The position numbers and the translations under genes are program-made. From Bacteroidales bacterium (GTDB lineage Bacteria > Bacteroidota > Bacteroidia > Bacteroidales > FEN-979): a stretch of DNA of 64,000 nucleotides. Positions 25,623 to 35,083 of the stretch are shown here, one piece after another; position 1 is the first letter of the stretch, and every line of letters starts with the position of its first letter. Under the pieces are notes generated by a model, which saw nothing but the letters and a program-made list of their open reading frames with translations, ran no database searches and was not told the origin of the DNA. The DNA is taken from positions 1-64,000 of the forward strand of contig JALNZC010000008.1 of assembly GCA_023229525.1 (NCBI GenBank), read 5' to 3'.

Positions 25623-27728
25623 TTAAGAAATCAAGCCCCAATTTTGGGAATGTTTATCCATTTGCAACAGGTGATGTGCCAGATTGTCATTTTTTTCTTT
25701 CGAAAGCAAAGGATCATCCTGAATGATATCCGTTGCCAGGTTATGGGCATATCTTAGCATTTTTTCATCTTTGACTATATCAGCAATCCGAAGGTTCAGG
25801 ATACCGCTTTGCTGGGTACCCAGTAGGTCTCCGGGACCGCGTAACCGTAAGTCAGTCTCTGCAATCTCGAATCCATCGGTTGTCCGTACCATGGTAGAAA
25901 GCCGCTGGCGGGCCTCTGTAGTAAGTTCATAACCACTTATCAGGATACAGTATGATTGATCGCTTCCCCGGCCAACCCTGCCGCGAAGCTGATGGAGTTG
26001 AGAAAGACCGAACCTTTCTGCATTTTCTATGACCATTACGGAGGCATTCGGTACATCAACGCCAACTTCGATGACGGTAGTGGCCACGAGTATCTGAATC
26101 TTCCTTTCCAGAAATCGTTTCATTTCCGCATCTTTTTCCTGCTGTTTCATCTGTCCGTGAACCATTCCGACAGCATATTCCGGCGGCGGAAATTCGGTCA
26201 GGATGGTCTTGAACCCATCGACCAGGTTTTTCAGGTCAAGGGTTTCTGATTCCTGGATCAGCGGATAAACGATATATATTTGTCTCCCCTCGCGTATTTT
26301 ATCGCGAAGAAAGCCAATCACTTTTTGCCGGTCCGGTTCATAGAGATGCTTTGTTTTTATCGATTTACGTCCCGGGGGCATTTCATCGATCACTGAACTG
26401 TCGAGGTCACCATACAAGGTCATTGCCAGCGTCCGGGGGATCGGTGTGGCAGTCATAACCAGGACATGCGGTGTAACTATATTTTTTTCCCACAGTTTAG
26501 CCCGTTGTGCTACGCCAAACCGGTGTTGCTCGTCAATAACGACCAATCCAAGTCTTTTGAACCGGACGTTTTCTTCCAGAAGGGCATGTGTTCCAATAAG
26601 CAGGTGAATCGTGCCGTTTAAAAGTCCTTCCCCGATTAACTGTCGCGTGGCTGTTTTGGTGGAGCCTGTGAGCAATTGAATGTTCACATTCATACCGGAT
26701 AACATGCCTGAGATAGTTTGGTAGTGTTGGTTTGCCAGAATTTCTGTTGGCGCCATAAGGCAGCACTGGCAATCATTATCAAGGGCAATGAGGATGATCA
26801 TCAGTGCCACAAGGGTTTTTCCACTTCCAACATCCCCCTGTAACAACCGGTTCATCTGATAACCGGAACCAAGATCGGAGCGGATCTCTTTTATGACTCG
26901 TTTTTGCGCTTTGGTCAGTTCAAAAGTCAGGTGTTGATTATAAAAACGGTTCACATAATCGCCTACTTTCAGGAATGGTTGTCCGGCATGCTTTTTAAGA
27001 CGGCCGGCTCGTTGTTTCGCGAGTCGCAACTGGATAAAAAATAATTCCTCAAATTTCAGCCGGGTCTGGGCTTTCGAAAGCAATTCAGAACTTTGGGGAA
27101 AATGAATATTGATAAAGGCATCCTTGCGGTCAACGAGGTGAAGTTGTTTCAGAATTTCCGGAGTCAGGTTTTCGGGAACAAAGAATTTTTCATTCATCAA
27201 AAGGTTTTTCATCAATCGGGATATTCCTTTAAAATCAAGACCTTTAGCTTTTAATTTTTCTGTCGAGCTATAGACAGGGCGTATGGTTTCTGATAGCGGT
27301 AATGGCTGTGTGGGTGGAATTTCCAAATCGGGATGAGGAATATTATAACGACCGTTGAAAATGGATGGTTTTCCAAAAATGATGTATTCCTGTAAAGGTG
27401 AAAGCTTCTCGGCGATCCATTTTAATCCCTGGAACCATACCAGGTCGATCTCTCCGCTATCATCGCGGACCGTAGCAATTATCCGCTGATTCCGGTGTGT
27501 GCCGATAGTCTGGATCCGGACAATTTTAGCTTTAATCTGGATAAAGGCATTATCGTCAGTAATTTCGGATATTTTATAAAATTTACTCCGGTCTATATAA
27601 CGGAATGGGAAAAAAGTCAATAATTCACCGAAAGTGAAAATCTGCAATTCTTTTTTCAGCATTTCCGCACGGGCCGGACCAACGCCTTTCAGATATTCAA
27701 TCGGGGTTTCCAGAAATGTTGAGGACAT
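25623..27728 (-). CDS. recG: ATP-dependent DNA helicase RecG
   Basis: Branched-DNA helicase that remodels stalled forks and recombination intermediates. The 701-residue protein has an N-terminal OB wedge domain (about residues 60-150), Walker A LLQGDVGSGKTLVALM, the DEQH box VVIDEQHRFGVAQRAKL, motif III MTATPIPRTLAMTLYGDLD, and the superfamily-2 motif VI region QLHQLRGRVGRG followed by the TRG wedge motif. Near the N-terminus, IEYLKGVGPARAEMLKKEL is the usual RecG start. Monocistronic, with its own promoter element. Confidence 0.97.
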   Translation of the reverse strand: MSSTFLETPIEYLKGVGPARAEMLKKELQIFTFGELLTFFPFRYIDRSKFYKISEITDDNAFIQIKAKIVRIQTIGTHRNQRIIATVRDDSGEIDLVWFQGLKWIAEKLSPLQEYIIFGKPSIFNGRYNIPHPDLEIPPTQPLPLSETIRPVYSSTEKLKAKGLDFKGISRLMKNLLMNEKFFVPENLTPEILKQLHLVDRKDAFINIHFPQSSELLSKAQTRLKFEELFFIQLRLAKQRAGRLKKHAGQPFLKVGDYVNRFYNQHLTFELTKAQKRVIKEIRSDLGSGYQMNRLLQGDVGSGKTLVALMIILIALDNDCQCCLMAPTEILANQHYQTISGMLSGMNVNIQLLTGSTKTATRQLIGEGLLNGTIHLLIGTHALLEENVRFKRLGLVVIDEQHRFGVAQRAKLWEKNIVTPHVLVMTATPIPRTLAMTLYGDLDSSVIDEMPPGRKSIKTKHLYEPDRQKVIGFLRDKIREGRQIYIVYPLIQESETLDLKNLVDGFKTILTEFPPPEYAVGMVHGQMKQQEKDAEMKRFLERKIQILVATTVIEVGVDVPNASVMVIENAERFGLSQLHQLRGRVGRGSDQSYCILISGYELTTEARQRLSTMVRTTDGFEIAETDLRLRGPGDLLGTQQSGILNLRIADIVKDEKMLRYAHNLATDIIQDDPLLSKEKNDNLAHHLLQMDKHSQNWGLIS

Positions 27729-27752
27729 AACAAGCTTTCAGGCCGATGCCAA

Positions 27753-27760
27753 CAAATATA
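27753..27760 (-). promoter_or_regulatory. Predicted -7 promoter element of recG
   Basis: Reads TATATTTG on the minus strand, a TAnnTTTG match 24 bases before the recG start. Confidence 0.4.
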
Positions 27761-27780
27761 AGGCTTTTGACTTTGAAAAA

Positions 27781-27807
27781 TAAAAAACTCTCCGCCTGGG
27801 AGAGTTT
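27781..27807 (-). terminator. Rho-independent terminator after gldN
   Basis: Stem AAACTCTCC (27785-27793) with GGAGAGTTT (27799-27807) and a 5-base loop, followed on the minus strand by a T-rich run. It marks the end of the gldKLMN operon. Confidence 0.75.
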
Positions 27808-27857
27808 CATGCCATCTAACCAAATATTGACGATCTATTCTTCTATCTTCTTTTGTG

Positions 27858-28715
27858 TTAATATTCCCAGAGACTGGATTCAAATTCAAAAAGGCTTTTC
27901 TTAGAATTTTCTGCTTCGATCAGAGCATCAACTCCTGCTGAATATTCATTGATTGAGCGGTCGTATACATTTTCCTCCTTGTAAATATAACTTGAGAAGA
28001 TCCGTTTCATAAAGACATCGTCATAGGTCAACCTTCCGGCTGAGCCGTTTTTCAGGTTGAACATTTCATTTTTTGCCAGGAGGTTACGGCATTCGGGAAA
28101 ATAGATCCAGAAAAGGTTTTTCTCAAATCGCTTTTCTCCTGTGGTTTTATCAATTTCATCAACGACGGGGCAGATTCCTAATATTCTGACCTCCATAACG
28201 GATCGTTGTCTGTCGAAATAATAATCCTCTTTAATCTTCAGTTTTTTAACGTTGGCAGGATCGAATTCATTCTTTATTACAGTATCATACATAATATCCG
28301 GATTTTCAGGCCGGGGCAATCGAACAGAATCGATTCGTTCGAGTTTATCCTGCAGTTCGGTAAATTTCAGCGGAACAAGAAATTGGTCTGACTCACTGGA
28401 ATAGGCAGTGATTGTTCCCTCACGCAGACCATCCATGATGATTTGGACGAAGCTACGCCAGTCATTCTGTGGTTTTTCAGGAAAGTAGAATGGCTGGTTC
28501 ATTTTTTCCCGCAGATCGATAATACGCCAGATACGCCTTGTCCAGACAATATCGGCTTCCCGGAGGTACGGATATTGGATGGGTTGTACCTGGGTGATGG
28601 CCGTTTTATCATACACACCATCCCTTGGCGGGCCTTCGAGAACCTGGGCCTGGGATGAAAATTTTATCCCTGCTACGAACAGTAAGGATAAAACAAGAAA
28701 AAGTGCATTTTTCAT
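27858..28715 (-). CDS. gldN: T9SS/gliding protein GldN (PorN-like)
   Basis: Periplasmic ring component of the type IX secretion system, which binds GldK/PorK. Start chosen at the ATG at 28713-28715 (MKNALFLVLSLLFVAG), which gives a signal peptide (cleavage near SSQAQ) and has a clear AGGAGA ribosome-binding site 8 bases upstream; the TTG at 28736 would overlap gldM. The 285-residue product shows the GldN pattern EADIVWTRRIWRIIDLREKMNQPFY and, later, ILGICPVVDEIDKTTGEKRF and LFWIYFPECRNLLAKNE. Last gene of the operon. Confidence 0.95.
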   Translation of the reverse strand: MKNALFLVLSLLFVAGIKFSSQAQVLEGPPRDGVYDKTAITQVQPIQYPYLREADIVWTRRIWRIIDLREKMNQPFYFPEKPQNDWRSFVQIIMDGLREGTITAYSSESDQFLVPLKFTELQDKLERIDSVRLPRPENPDIMYDTVIKNEFDPANVKKLKIKEDYYFDRQRSVMEVRILGICPVVDEIDKTTGEKRFEKNLFWIYFPECRNLLAKNEMFNLKNGSAGRLTYDDVFMKRIFSSYIYKEENVYDRSINEYSAGVDALIEAENSKKSLFEFESSLWEY

Positions 28716-28732
28716 AATATCTCCTGCTATTT

Positions 28733-30343
28733 TCAATTCAGTTTCAGACTAAGGCTAGTGTTCACTTTACGAGTTCCGTCCGGACCTTTCACATAAATAT
28801 CGTCAAACCAGATACGTTGGTTTTTCCGGGCGTTGTTTATGACTTTCAGAATTTCCGGGGTAAGGCGGTTTCCCTGAACCTTAACATCACTTCCTTCTCC
28901 GGCTGATGTCGATGTAGAAAAAACAAATGAGGTCACTCCGTATTTTAAATCAAAATCGAATCCAGGTGGCATTTCCGGAACAAGGAAAGGACTCGCAAGA
29001 AGCAAACTTTTTGAAATAAATCCTTCATTTTTACCTGCAATTTTAATGATCGGATCGGGAACCGTTTTCAGACGGAACTTATACGACCCCATGTTTTTTG
29101 TTTTCCCCGAAAATACTGCGCTTACGCTAATCACGGCTTCTCTTGCACCCGAGGAAGTAAGATTTGATACAATCCATTCCTTTCCCTGCAGCCGGATATT
29201 TCCAAATGAGATGGATGGAATTATGCGCTCTGGACTACCCGGGACGCTGATTTCAACAGGGTTATCCACTCCGATATAGAAAACATTCATTTTGGTCGGC
29301 GAAATGGTAATAGCAGGTTTGGCCACGACAAATTCATCGCTGAAGTGAAAAGTCATTGTATCGCCAAGGGGACTTACAACTTTAATAATGCCGGCAAATT
29401 TTTTCAATCCTTCGGAAGAGCCTCCGAGTTTCAATACTACAAGACCATTTGAACCTTCAAGCGGGGTGGCATTTTTAAAATTTGCCGGGGTAAGTGAATC
29501 GGAGCCAAGCATATAACGCACATCCGGATTTTGTTTGGTATCGTAAGCGCCTACCAAAATTTCAGCCTGATATTCTTCTCCAAGGAAAACATAGCTGCTT
29601 TTCGGGATCACTTTTGCCTGAATCCGGTCAAATTTAAAATTCAAAGCATCGATTGAGCTATACAGATTATTTACTACATCAAATTCTGCATTGTACACCT
29701 CAGCCTTGATTTTATTCAGAATCGTGACCGAGGCAGCAAGGATAGTCCGATAGAAATTATGCATTTCCCAACTTTGCCGTTTATCATCCGCATCATAAAA
29801 AGGTCCCTGAGTATCCATACCGATTTTGATCGAATTCCGGAATTTGGGGTCGACCAGTTCAAACATTTCCTTCTTATAGATTTCAATTTTATTCTTCAGA
29901 ATTCTTGATTCACCTGCTGAGCCATCAGGAGAACTACCAATAAAATAGCGGGTTGGATTATCATAGTTGTCTTTTCTCCGGGCATTGCGCAAATTCAGTT
30001 TTTTTGCTTCGTCAATTGTACTCAGTTTCTCGGTACGCATGATCACTACGTACTTTATGCTATCGATGTATTTTGATAGTTTATCAGAAAGGGCGTGCGC
30101 CTTCTGTGCTTTTTCCCAGTAAGGGCCTACTTTGTTCGGGTTGAGTTGATTCTGGATTTTAAATTTTGCATATGTATTATCGAGTTTTTTCGAAAAGTTG
30201 TCATTGGTCGTCTCCATACTTTCATTGACCACAAGAAATGCATCCAGGATTTCTTTCGAGACGTTTAGGGCAAGTAAAGCAGTAAGTACAAGATACATCA
30301 TACCGATCATCTTCTGCCTCGGTGTCTCTTTATATCCAGCCAT
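28733..30343 (-). CDS. gldM: T9SS/gliding motor protein GldM (PorM-like)
   Basis: Forms, with GldL, the proton-driven rotary motor of the type IX secretion system. The 536-residue protein starts with MAGYKETPRQKMIGMMYLVLTALLALNVSKEIL, the single inner-membrane helix typical of GldM, followed by a long periplasmic part: a helical D1 domain, then beta-rich D2-D4 domains ending in GTRKVNTSLSLKLN. The length is normal. It lies 60 bases after gldL and ends 17 bases before the chosen gldN start. Confidence 0.97.
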   Translation of the reverse strand: MAGYKETPRQKMIGMMYLVLTALLALNVSKEILDAFLVVNESMETTNDNFSKKLDNTYAKFKIQNQLNPNKVGPYWEKAQKAHALSDKLSKYIDSIKYVVIMRTEKLSTIDEAKKLNLRNARRKDNYDNPTRYFIGSSPDGSAGESRILKNKIEIYKKEMFELVDPKFRNSIKIGMDTQGPFYDADDKRQSWEMHNFYRTILAASVTILNKIKAEVYNAEFDVVNNLYSSIDALNFKFDRIQAKVIPKSSYVFLGEEYQAEILVGAYDTKQNPDVRYMLGSDSLTPANFKNATPLEGSNGLVVLKLGGSSEGLKKFAGIIKVVSPLGDTMTFHFSDEFVVAKPAITISPTKMNVFYIGVDNPVEISVPGSPERIIPSISFGNIRLQGKEWIVSNLTSSGAREAVISVSAVFSGKTKNMGSYKFRLKTVPDPIIKIAGKNEGFISKSLLLASPFLVPEMPPGFDFDLKYGVTSFVFSTSTSAGEGSDVKVQGNRLTPEILKVINNARKNQRIWFDDIYVKGPDGTRKVNTSLSLKLN

Positions 30344-30403
30344 CTAGTATTGTATTGTATTAAAGTAAATCACTCATTATTCAATCAACGCCTGCGATCG
30401 GGG

Positions 30404-31438
30404 TTATTTATTAGCAACATTCATTGCCGACAACATATTTCCATAAACCTTATTAAGGGCTGCAATATTACGGGTCAGGCTATCAACTTCTGTTTTGAAC
30501 CGGTCGGCATTGGTCATTGATTCATTCAGGGAAGCTGCAAAGTTATTCAGCGTAGTATTGAATTTTTTAGTATTTTCCATCTGCTGGTTTGAGCCCTGAA
30601 CATGAAGTTCATACAATGCATTGAGGGCAGAGAGGTTGGAAGAAATCCGCTGTAATTCTTTATTGTAATGTGTGCCTTCGGATGCAGTAGTACTCAGGGT
30701 TTCGGCTGTTCTGGATAAAAGATTGGCTGATTCGCTATATTTTTCGATGAAGTTGTTTGCAGCATGGGCGGCTTTGGTTATGCTATCGGAAAATTCTTTA
30801 TTGGCATGTAAATCTTCTTTGAGTGATGCTGAAACTTCAGTGAACATGGTCGTCAGGCTCGCCGCGCTTTTTGAAGTTAATTTAATATTATTTAACTGCT
30901 CTTCGGAGGCTGCAACACTTTGTTCGAGAGTATGGGATGTTTTGCGATAGGCATCGTTCATCAGGGCAGCCGATTCGGTTGCATTTTTCAGCGTATTAAC
31001 ATATTGGTCATTGGCAAAAGAGGCATCGGAAACCCTGGATAGTTTGGAGGTTGTTTCACTGAGGTTCCTTAAGCCACTTCCAAGGCTCTCGATGAGTTCG
31101 GGACCTATTTTTGCTTTTGCAAGCATGTGATCCAACTCCTGTGTAACCGTATCTTTTGTGGTAAATGCGTTAGGAATATCTATTTCCGTATCATGATAAA
31201 TTCCGGCAAGTTGCGGGTAAACGAGGCTCCAGTCCGGTTCAACATGGGGAGGTTCGAATGCAGAGAAAAAGAAGATGATGGATTCCGTGCCCAAGCCGAT
31301 GATAAGCATGGTGTCAGCGCCCGTGTAATGGTTGATTTTAAATAATGCACCAATGATAACGACCGCAGCTCCCCAGCCATAAAGTTTGGCCATGAAGTGT
31401 TTATACTTCTTCGTTTTTACTAAAGTGAGTAAACCCAT
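30404..31438 (-). CDS. gldL: T9SS/gliding motor protein GldL (PorL-like)
   Basis: The stator subunit of the T9SS motor. Two transmembrane helices lie at the N-terminus (YGWGAAVVIIGALFKINHYTG near residues 21-41 with a Lys and His, and MLIIGLGTESIIFFFSAFEPPHVEPDW near residues 44-70 with the conserved membrane Glu in GTES). The rest is a long cytoplasmic coiled-coil-like region (many Ser/Thr/Asn/Glu heptads) that is variable in the family; 344 residues in all. The Lys/Glu pair in the helices is where proton passage is thought to occur. Confidence 0.96.
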   Translation of the reverse strand: MGLLTLVKTKKYKHFMAKLYGWGAAVVIIGALFKINHYTGADTMLIIGLGTESIIFFFSAFEPPHVEPDWSLVYPQLAGIYHDTEIDIPNAFTTKDTVTQELDHMLAKAKIGPELIESLGSGLRNLSETTSKLSRVSDASFANDQYVNTLKNATESAALMNDAYRKTSHTLEQSVAASEEQLNNIKLTSKSAASLTTMFTEVSASLKEDLHANKEFSDSITKAAHAANNFIEKYSESANLLSRTAETLSTTASEGTHYNKELQRISSNLSALNALYELHVQGSNQQMENTKKFNTTLNNFAASLNESMTNADRFKTEVDSLTRNIAALNKVYGNMLSAMNVANK

Positions 31439-31483
31439 AGCAGGAAATAATTAATTTTTGTTAACGTGTTTTGGTTAAGTTGA

Positions 31484-32851
31484 TTATCTGTAAACTTTTG
31501 ATGCGCGTGAAGGATTATCATCCTTTTGCCTTCCCAGGTAGTTCTGTACACAACGGAATCCGATATAGCATTTGGCTGTATCCTGGTATTCGTATGTACG
31601 TGTGGATACCCGGAGGAAGTATGCTACATCTTTCCATGATCCTCCTCTGGTGACTTTGCGTTTCAGTGCAGGCGGATCTGAATCTTTCGCATTGTATTTA
31701 TAGTCAGGATTCAAATCCCAGGAAAAGTTGTAAGACGAGGGATGAAATGCAGTCACTGTCCATTCAGCAACATTCCCAGCCATATCATATAAACCATAAT
31801 CGTTTGCCGGGTAGTGTCCGCAAATAACGGTAATAGCACCTCCATCGGCTTCATAGTCCCCGCGCAAAGGTTTGAAGTTGGCCAGGAAACAGCCTTTGTC
31901 GTTTCTTGTATAAGGACCGCCCCAGGGATAGGGATTTCCCTCATAACCGCCCCGTGCTGCCCATTCCCATTCAGCTTCAGTAGGTAACCGGAAATCACTG
32001 ATGGATGTTTCCCCTTTCTTTCCATAAAGAAAACTGTTCTTTAACTGGGTACGCCATATACAAAATGCATTGGCCTGGCGCCAGTTTACACCTACAACAG
32101 GGTAATTATCATAGGCCGGATGCCAGAAATATTTTTCGGTACTGGGATCATTGAATGAATAGGTGTAATCATGAATCCAGCAAAGGGTATCCGGATAAAC
32201 ATTGATCACTTCTTTGCGCACATATACTGAACGGTCTTTCAGCCCCTGGGGGCGGTTTGCCAACCCGGCTTCTTTGGGATCGGCCGGTGCTGAATAATCT
32301 TTACGGGCGGCTGCTTTGAGGTCTACAAAATAATATTCGAAATACAATTTCCGGGTATCAATTTCTTTTCTTCTGAAGTAACGCTCGTTTTCGGGTAGGT
32401 ACATTTGGGCTAAGGCATCGCGAACATCCTGCTGGTCGGAATTCCATTCGAGCTTTGTATCCCAATTCAGGAAGGGAGGATCATAGGTTTCACCGGTTTT
32501 CTTGTTTTCGGAAATAAAGTACTGATCTGGTTTAAGTTCTCCCAGAATCCGGCGTGCAATGGAATCACGGACCCAATAAACGAACTGGCGGTATTTATTA
32601 TTCGTGATTTCAGTCTGATCCATATAAAAAGCCTGAACTGTCACCGTTTTGGGGTTGTTGAGCTGTGCGTAAGGTACATCTTCATCACTAACGCCCATGG
32701 TATATGAACCCATAGGAACGTAAACCATGCCATATGGGTCGGGGGTATAGTATTGCTTTCGGTTTTTTACTCCCGTAAGCTCACCACTTCCTGAATTACC
32801 ACAACTTCCCAGGAAAATGAGCAGAGCGGAATAAATGAGCAGTTTTTTCAT
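31484..32851 (-). CDS. gldK: T9SS/gliding lipoprotein GldK (PorK-like)
   Basis: An outer-membrane-anchored lipoprotein that forms the periplasmic T9SS ring with GldN. It starts with the lipoprotein signal LIYSALLIFLGSC (lipobox LGSC, about residue 17). The remaining part is the formylglycine-generating-enzyme-like fold (VYVPMGSYTMG, RLPTEAEWEWAARGG, GLYDMAGNVAEWT, GGSWKDVAYFLRVSTR, CYIGFRCV), shared by GldK/GldJ proteins, which are not enzymes. 455 residues. First gene of gldKLMN. Confidence 0.95.
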   Translation of the reverse strand: MKKLLIYSALLIFLGSCGNSGSGELTGVKNRKQYYTPDPYGMVYVPMGSYTMGVSDEDVPYAQLNNPKTVTVQAFYMDQTEITNNKYRQFVYWVRDSIARRILGELKPDQYFISENKKTGETYDPPFLNWDTKLEWNSDQQDVRDALAQMYLPENERYFRRKEIDTRKLYFEYYFVDLKAAARKDYSAPADPKEAGLANRPQGLKDRSVYVRKEVINVYPDTLCWIHDYTYSFNDPSTEKYFWHPAYDNYPVVGVNWRQANAFCIWRTQLKNSFLYGKKGETSISDFRLPTEAEWEWAARGGYEGNPYPWGGPYTRNDKGCFLANFKPLRGDYEADGGAITVICGHYPANDYGLYDMAGNVAEWTVTAFHPSSYNFSWDLNPDYKYNAKDSDPPALKRKVTRGGSWKDVAYFLRVSTRTYEYQDTAKCYIGFRCVQNYLGRQKDDNPSRASKVYR

Positions 32852-32931
32852 TTTTTGGCCGATTAGTGGATGAAAAATAACGCTACCTACTGAAAATTAT
32901 TATTTTAATTCGTGTTTTTTTAACAAAACGG

Positions 32932-32939
32932 CAAAATTA
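32932..32939 (-). promoter_or_regulatory. Predicted -7 promoter element of gldKLMN
   Basis: Reads TAATTTTG on the minus strand, a TAnnTTTG match about 80 bases before gldK, between the porP stop and gldK. A promoter here would let gldKLMN be made apart from porP. Confidence 0.35.
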
Positions 32940-32952
32940 CACTTTTTTTCTG

Positions 32953-33936
32953 TTACAGGAATCTCGTGTTCCGGTATGTTTTCCTGAATTTATCGGTATC
33001 AATTTTGAAGCAGTAACTTACCATAACTTCGAGGCTTCCGTTATTGTACTTACTGAGGGCCGAAGTATTGATATCATAGGCAAGACCGACCTGAAGTCCT
33101 TTGATGTTCACTCCCGCGAGCACTGAAACTGCATCCTGTAGCCGGTATCCCAACCCGCCGTAAAATTTGTTATTGTACATCAACAGGGCACTTACATCGA
33201 ATTGAATGACACTCATATCATACCTAATCAATACCGAGGGACGTATTTCAAAAGCAGGATGATCCGGCACAACCCATTGATATCCACCGGTCAGATAAAA
33301 GGTACGCCGAAGCTGGTAATGGGTCGTTTTTCCTTTTGACTGCAAGAGGTTTTCGCCGGATAATCCTACGTAGTATTTATCAGGAACCTTGTAAAAGAGT
33401 CCGGCGCTGATATCAAAGATCATATCTCCTGTCTTAGATGTCTGACCCGATAGTACTGGATCATTTTCATCATTGGGTTTGAATTTGGAAAAATCGTAGC
33501 TGCTATTTTGAAGACCCAATTGCAATCCGATGGAAAGATCACCAGGTCCGGCATCCATTCTGTAAGCATAACCAAGTTTAAGTGCAATATCTTTAAAAAA
33601 TCCCAGTTGATCCTGATAGATGGATCCTCCTATCCCACCATGCAGCACCTTTATCGGAGAGTCAACGGTAAGCAGATAAAGCTGGGGCGCCGTTTTTGAA
33701 CCATCGGGGTCCTTGAAACCAATCCACTGCTGTCGTATAAGGCCCGTCGCACATATCCCCCCACTGTTCCCTGCAAACGCGGGATTGAAGGCCATATTTG
33801 AAAACATATATTGTGTGATCAACGACGATTGCTGGGAATACAGTCTGACATTTTCCTGAAAAACGAGAATTACAATGATAAAGAAGGTCTTTATCCCCAA
33901 ATTAACATTAATATAACGGTGTAAAGTCAAGGTCAA
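32953..33936 (-). CDS. porP: PorP/SprF family outer-membrane protein of the T9SS
   Basis: Outer-membrane protein of the PorP/SprF family; such proteins serve the T9SS motor core or help secrete specific cargo. After a signal peptide (FFIIVILVFQENVRLYSQQ) comes the family opening SSLITQYMFSNMAFNPAFAGN, then GGIGGSIYQDQLGFF and a C-terminal barrel with YGGLGYRLQDAVSVLAG. The frame has no ATG before the signal peptide: TTG at 33936, 33930 or 33900 must serve as start (33900 gives a normal-length signal). It lies directly upstream of gldK on the same strand, as in the porPKLMN order. Confidence 0.9.
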   Translation of the reverse strand: MTLTLHRYINVNLGIKTFFIIVILVFQENVRLYSQQSSLITQYMFSNMAFNPAFAGNSGGICATGLIRQQWIGFKDPDGSKTAPQLYLLTVDSPIKVLHGGIGGSIYQDQLGFFKDIALKLGYAYRMDAGPGDLSIGLQLGLQNSSYDFSKFKPNDENDPVLSGQTSKTGDMIFDISAGLFYKVPDKYYVGLSGENLLQSKGKTTHYQLRRTFYLTGGYQWVVPDHPAFEIRPSVLIRYDMSVIQFDVSALLMYNNKFYGGLGYRLQDAVSVLAGVNIKGLQVGLAYDINTSALSKYNNGSLEVMVSYCFKIDTDKFRKTYRNTRFL

Positions 33937-34100
33937 GATCAGGTCTTAAATTCAATAAATCCGGGATAAAAGTACAGTTTTTTTTGTTACCACCATCACA
34001 ATTAATCCAATTTAAACCCGGTCAAAGATGGATGAACAGGACTAATGCACCGGTTTTCAACATAACGGATTTTTCAGCGTCTCATTGTGCTGCAATCAAA

Positions 34101-34108
34101 TATCTTTG
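34101..34108 (+). promoter_or_regulatory. Predicted -7 promoter element of the yitT-like gene
   Basis: TATCTTTG, a TAnnTTTG match, 33 bases before the start. The rest of the divergent region 33937-34141 shows no other feature. Confidence 0.4.
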
Positions 34109-34141
34109 CAGGATCATTCATTTTAATAAAAACCAATCATT

Positions 34142-35038
34142 ATGGCATTCTTTCTTGTTAAAGAAAAACCCTTCACCCGCAAGTGGTTTATCTCATACAG
34201 TCTCATCATATTAGGAGCATTTATTCTGGCGACCAGTTTTGTGCTCTTTATAACGCCTTATAAAATCGTACCGGGAGGTGTATATGGAATATCAATTGTA
34301 ATGCATTACCTTTTTGGTACACCAATTGGCTTGGTCGCACTTTGTTTTGACATCCCGCTGACAATCCTCGGAATCAAATTTCTGGGGCCGCGGTTCGGAT
34401 TTAAAACGGTTTTGGGGTTTTCCCTTACGGCTGTTTTTACCGATACTCTTACCTTTTTCTGGGGTTTTAGTCCCTTGGTTGAAGGGGATGCGCTTTTATC
34501 ATCTGTTTTTGGTGGGGTTTTAGCAGGTCTTGGTCTTGGGCTGATATTTAAATCAAAAGCCACATCCGGCGGCAGTGACATCATTGCAATGATACTCGCC
34601 AAACATACCAGGCTTCCGCTCGGATTACTCATGATCTATGTTGATTCCGTGATTGTACTTGTTGGGTTGCTTGTCTTTCAGGACTGGAAGATCCCACTAT
34701 ATTCATGGATTGTCATCTACATTACCGGCAAAGTGATCCATGTGGTACTGGAAGGGGTTAGCTATGATAAAAGCCTGTTTATCATTTCCGACAAGCATGA
34801 AGAGATCCGGGAAAAGATAATCAATAACCTTGATCGTGGCGGTACATATATTGACGGGAAGGGATTGTACAACCTGGCAGAAAGAAAGATTATTTTTACC
34901 GTTGTCAGCCGGAGAGAACTTTCATTGCTGGAAGAATACATCCATGAAATCGATCCAAAAGCATTTCTTACGGTGACTGATGCCACGGAAATCCTGGGCG
35001 AAGGGTTTAAGTCGCTGAAGGAAAAAGTGGATAAGTGA
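34142..35038 (+). CDS. YitT family membrane protein (DUF161 and DUF2179)
   Basis: A 298-residue protein with about five or six transmembrane helices (for example SLIILGAFILATSFVLFITPY and LLMIYVDSVIVLVGLLVF), the conserved block TSGGSDIIAMILAK, and a C-terminal cytoplasmic DUF2179 domain (GTYIDGKGLYNLAERKIIFTVVSRRELSLLEEYIHEIDPKAFLTVTDATEILGEGF, a ferredoxin-like fold, motif broken here over normal positions). Function unknown, perhaps small-molecule sensing or transport. Its last four codons (KVDK) and the stop lie within the first units of an 8-bp tandem array, an unusual gene end. Confidence 0.9.
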   Translation: MAFFLVKEKPFTRKWFISYSLIILGAFILATSFVLFITPYKIVPGGVYGISIVMHYLFGTPIGLVALCFDIPLTILGIKFLGPRFGFKTVLGFSLTAVFTDTLTFFWGFSPLVEGDALLSSVFGGVLAGLGLGLIFKSKATSGGSDIIAMILAKHTRLPLGLLMIYVDSVIVLVGLLVFQDWKIPLYSWIVIYITGKVIHVVLEGVSYDKSLFIISDKHEEIREKIINNLDRGGTYIDGKGLYNLAERKIIFTVVSRRELSLLEEYIHEIDPKAFLTVTDATEILGEGFKSLKEKVDK

Positions 35039-35059
35039 CCGAGTGGGCAAGTGGGCAAG
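35028..35059. repeat. Short tandem array, 8-bp period (TGGGCAAG type), over the yitT stop codon
   Basis: Plus-strand units TGGATAAG, TGACCGAG, TGGGCAAG, TGGGCAAG. The stop codon TGA is the first three bases of the second unit. The exact unit TGGGCAAG also occurs in the array near 60.6 kb on the other strand. Confidence 0.8.
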
Positions 35060-35083
35060 AAGTTGTGGGTTACCTGCCCATTT

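Noticed and set aside
27689..27889. Small frame between recG and gldN
   Set aside because: It overlaps both gene ends and the gldN terminator and has no coding character.
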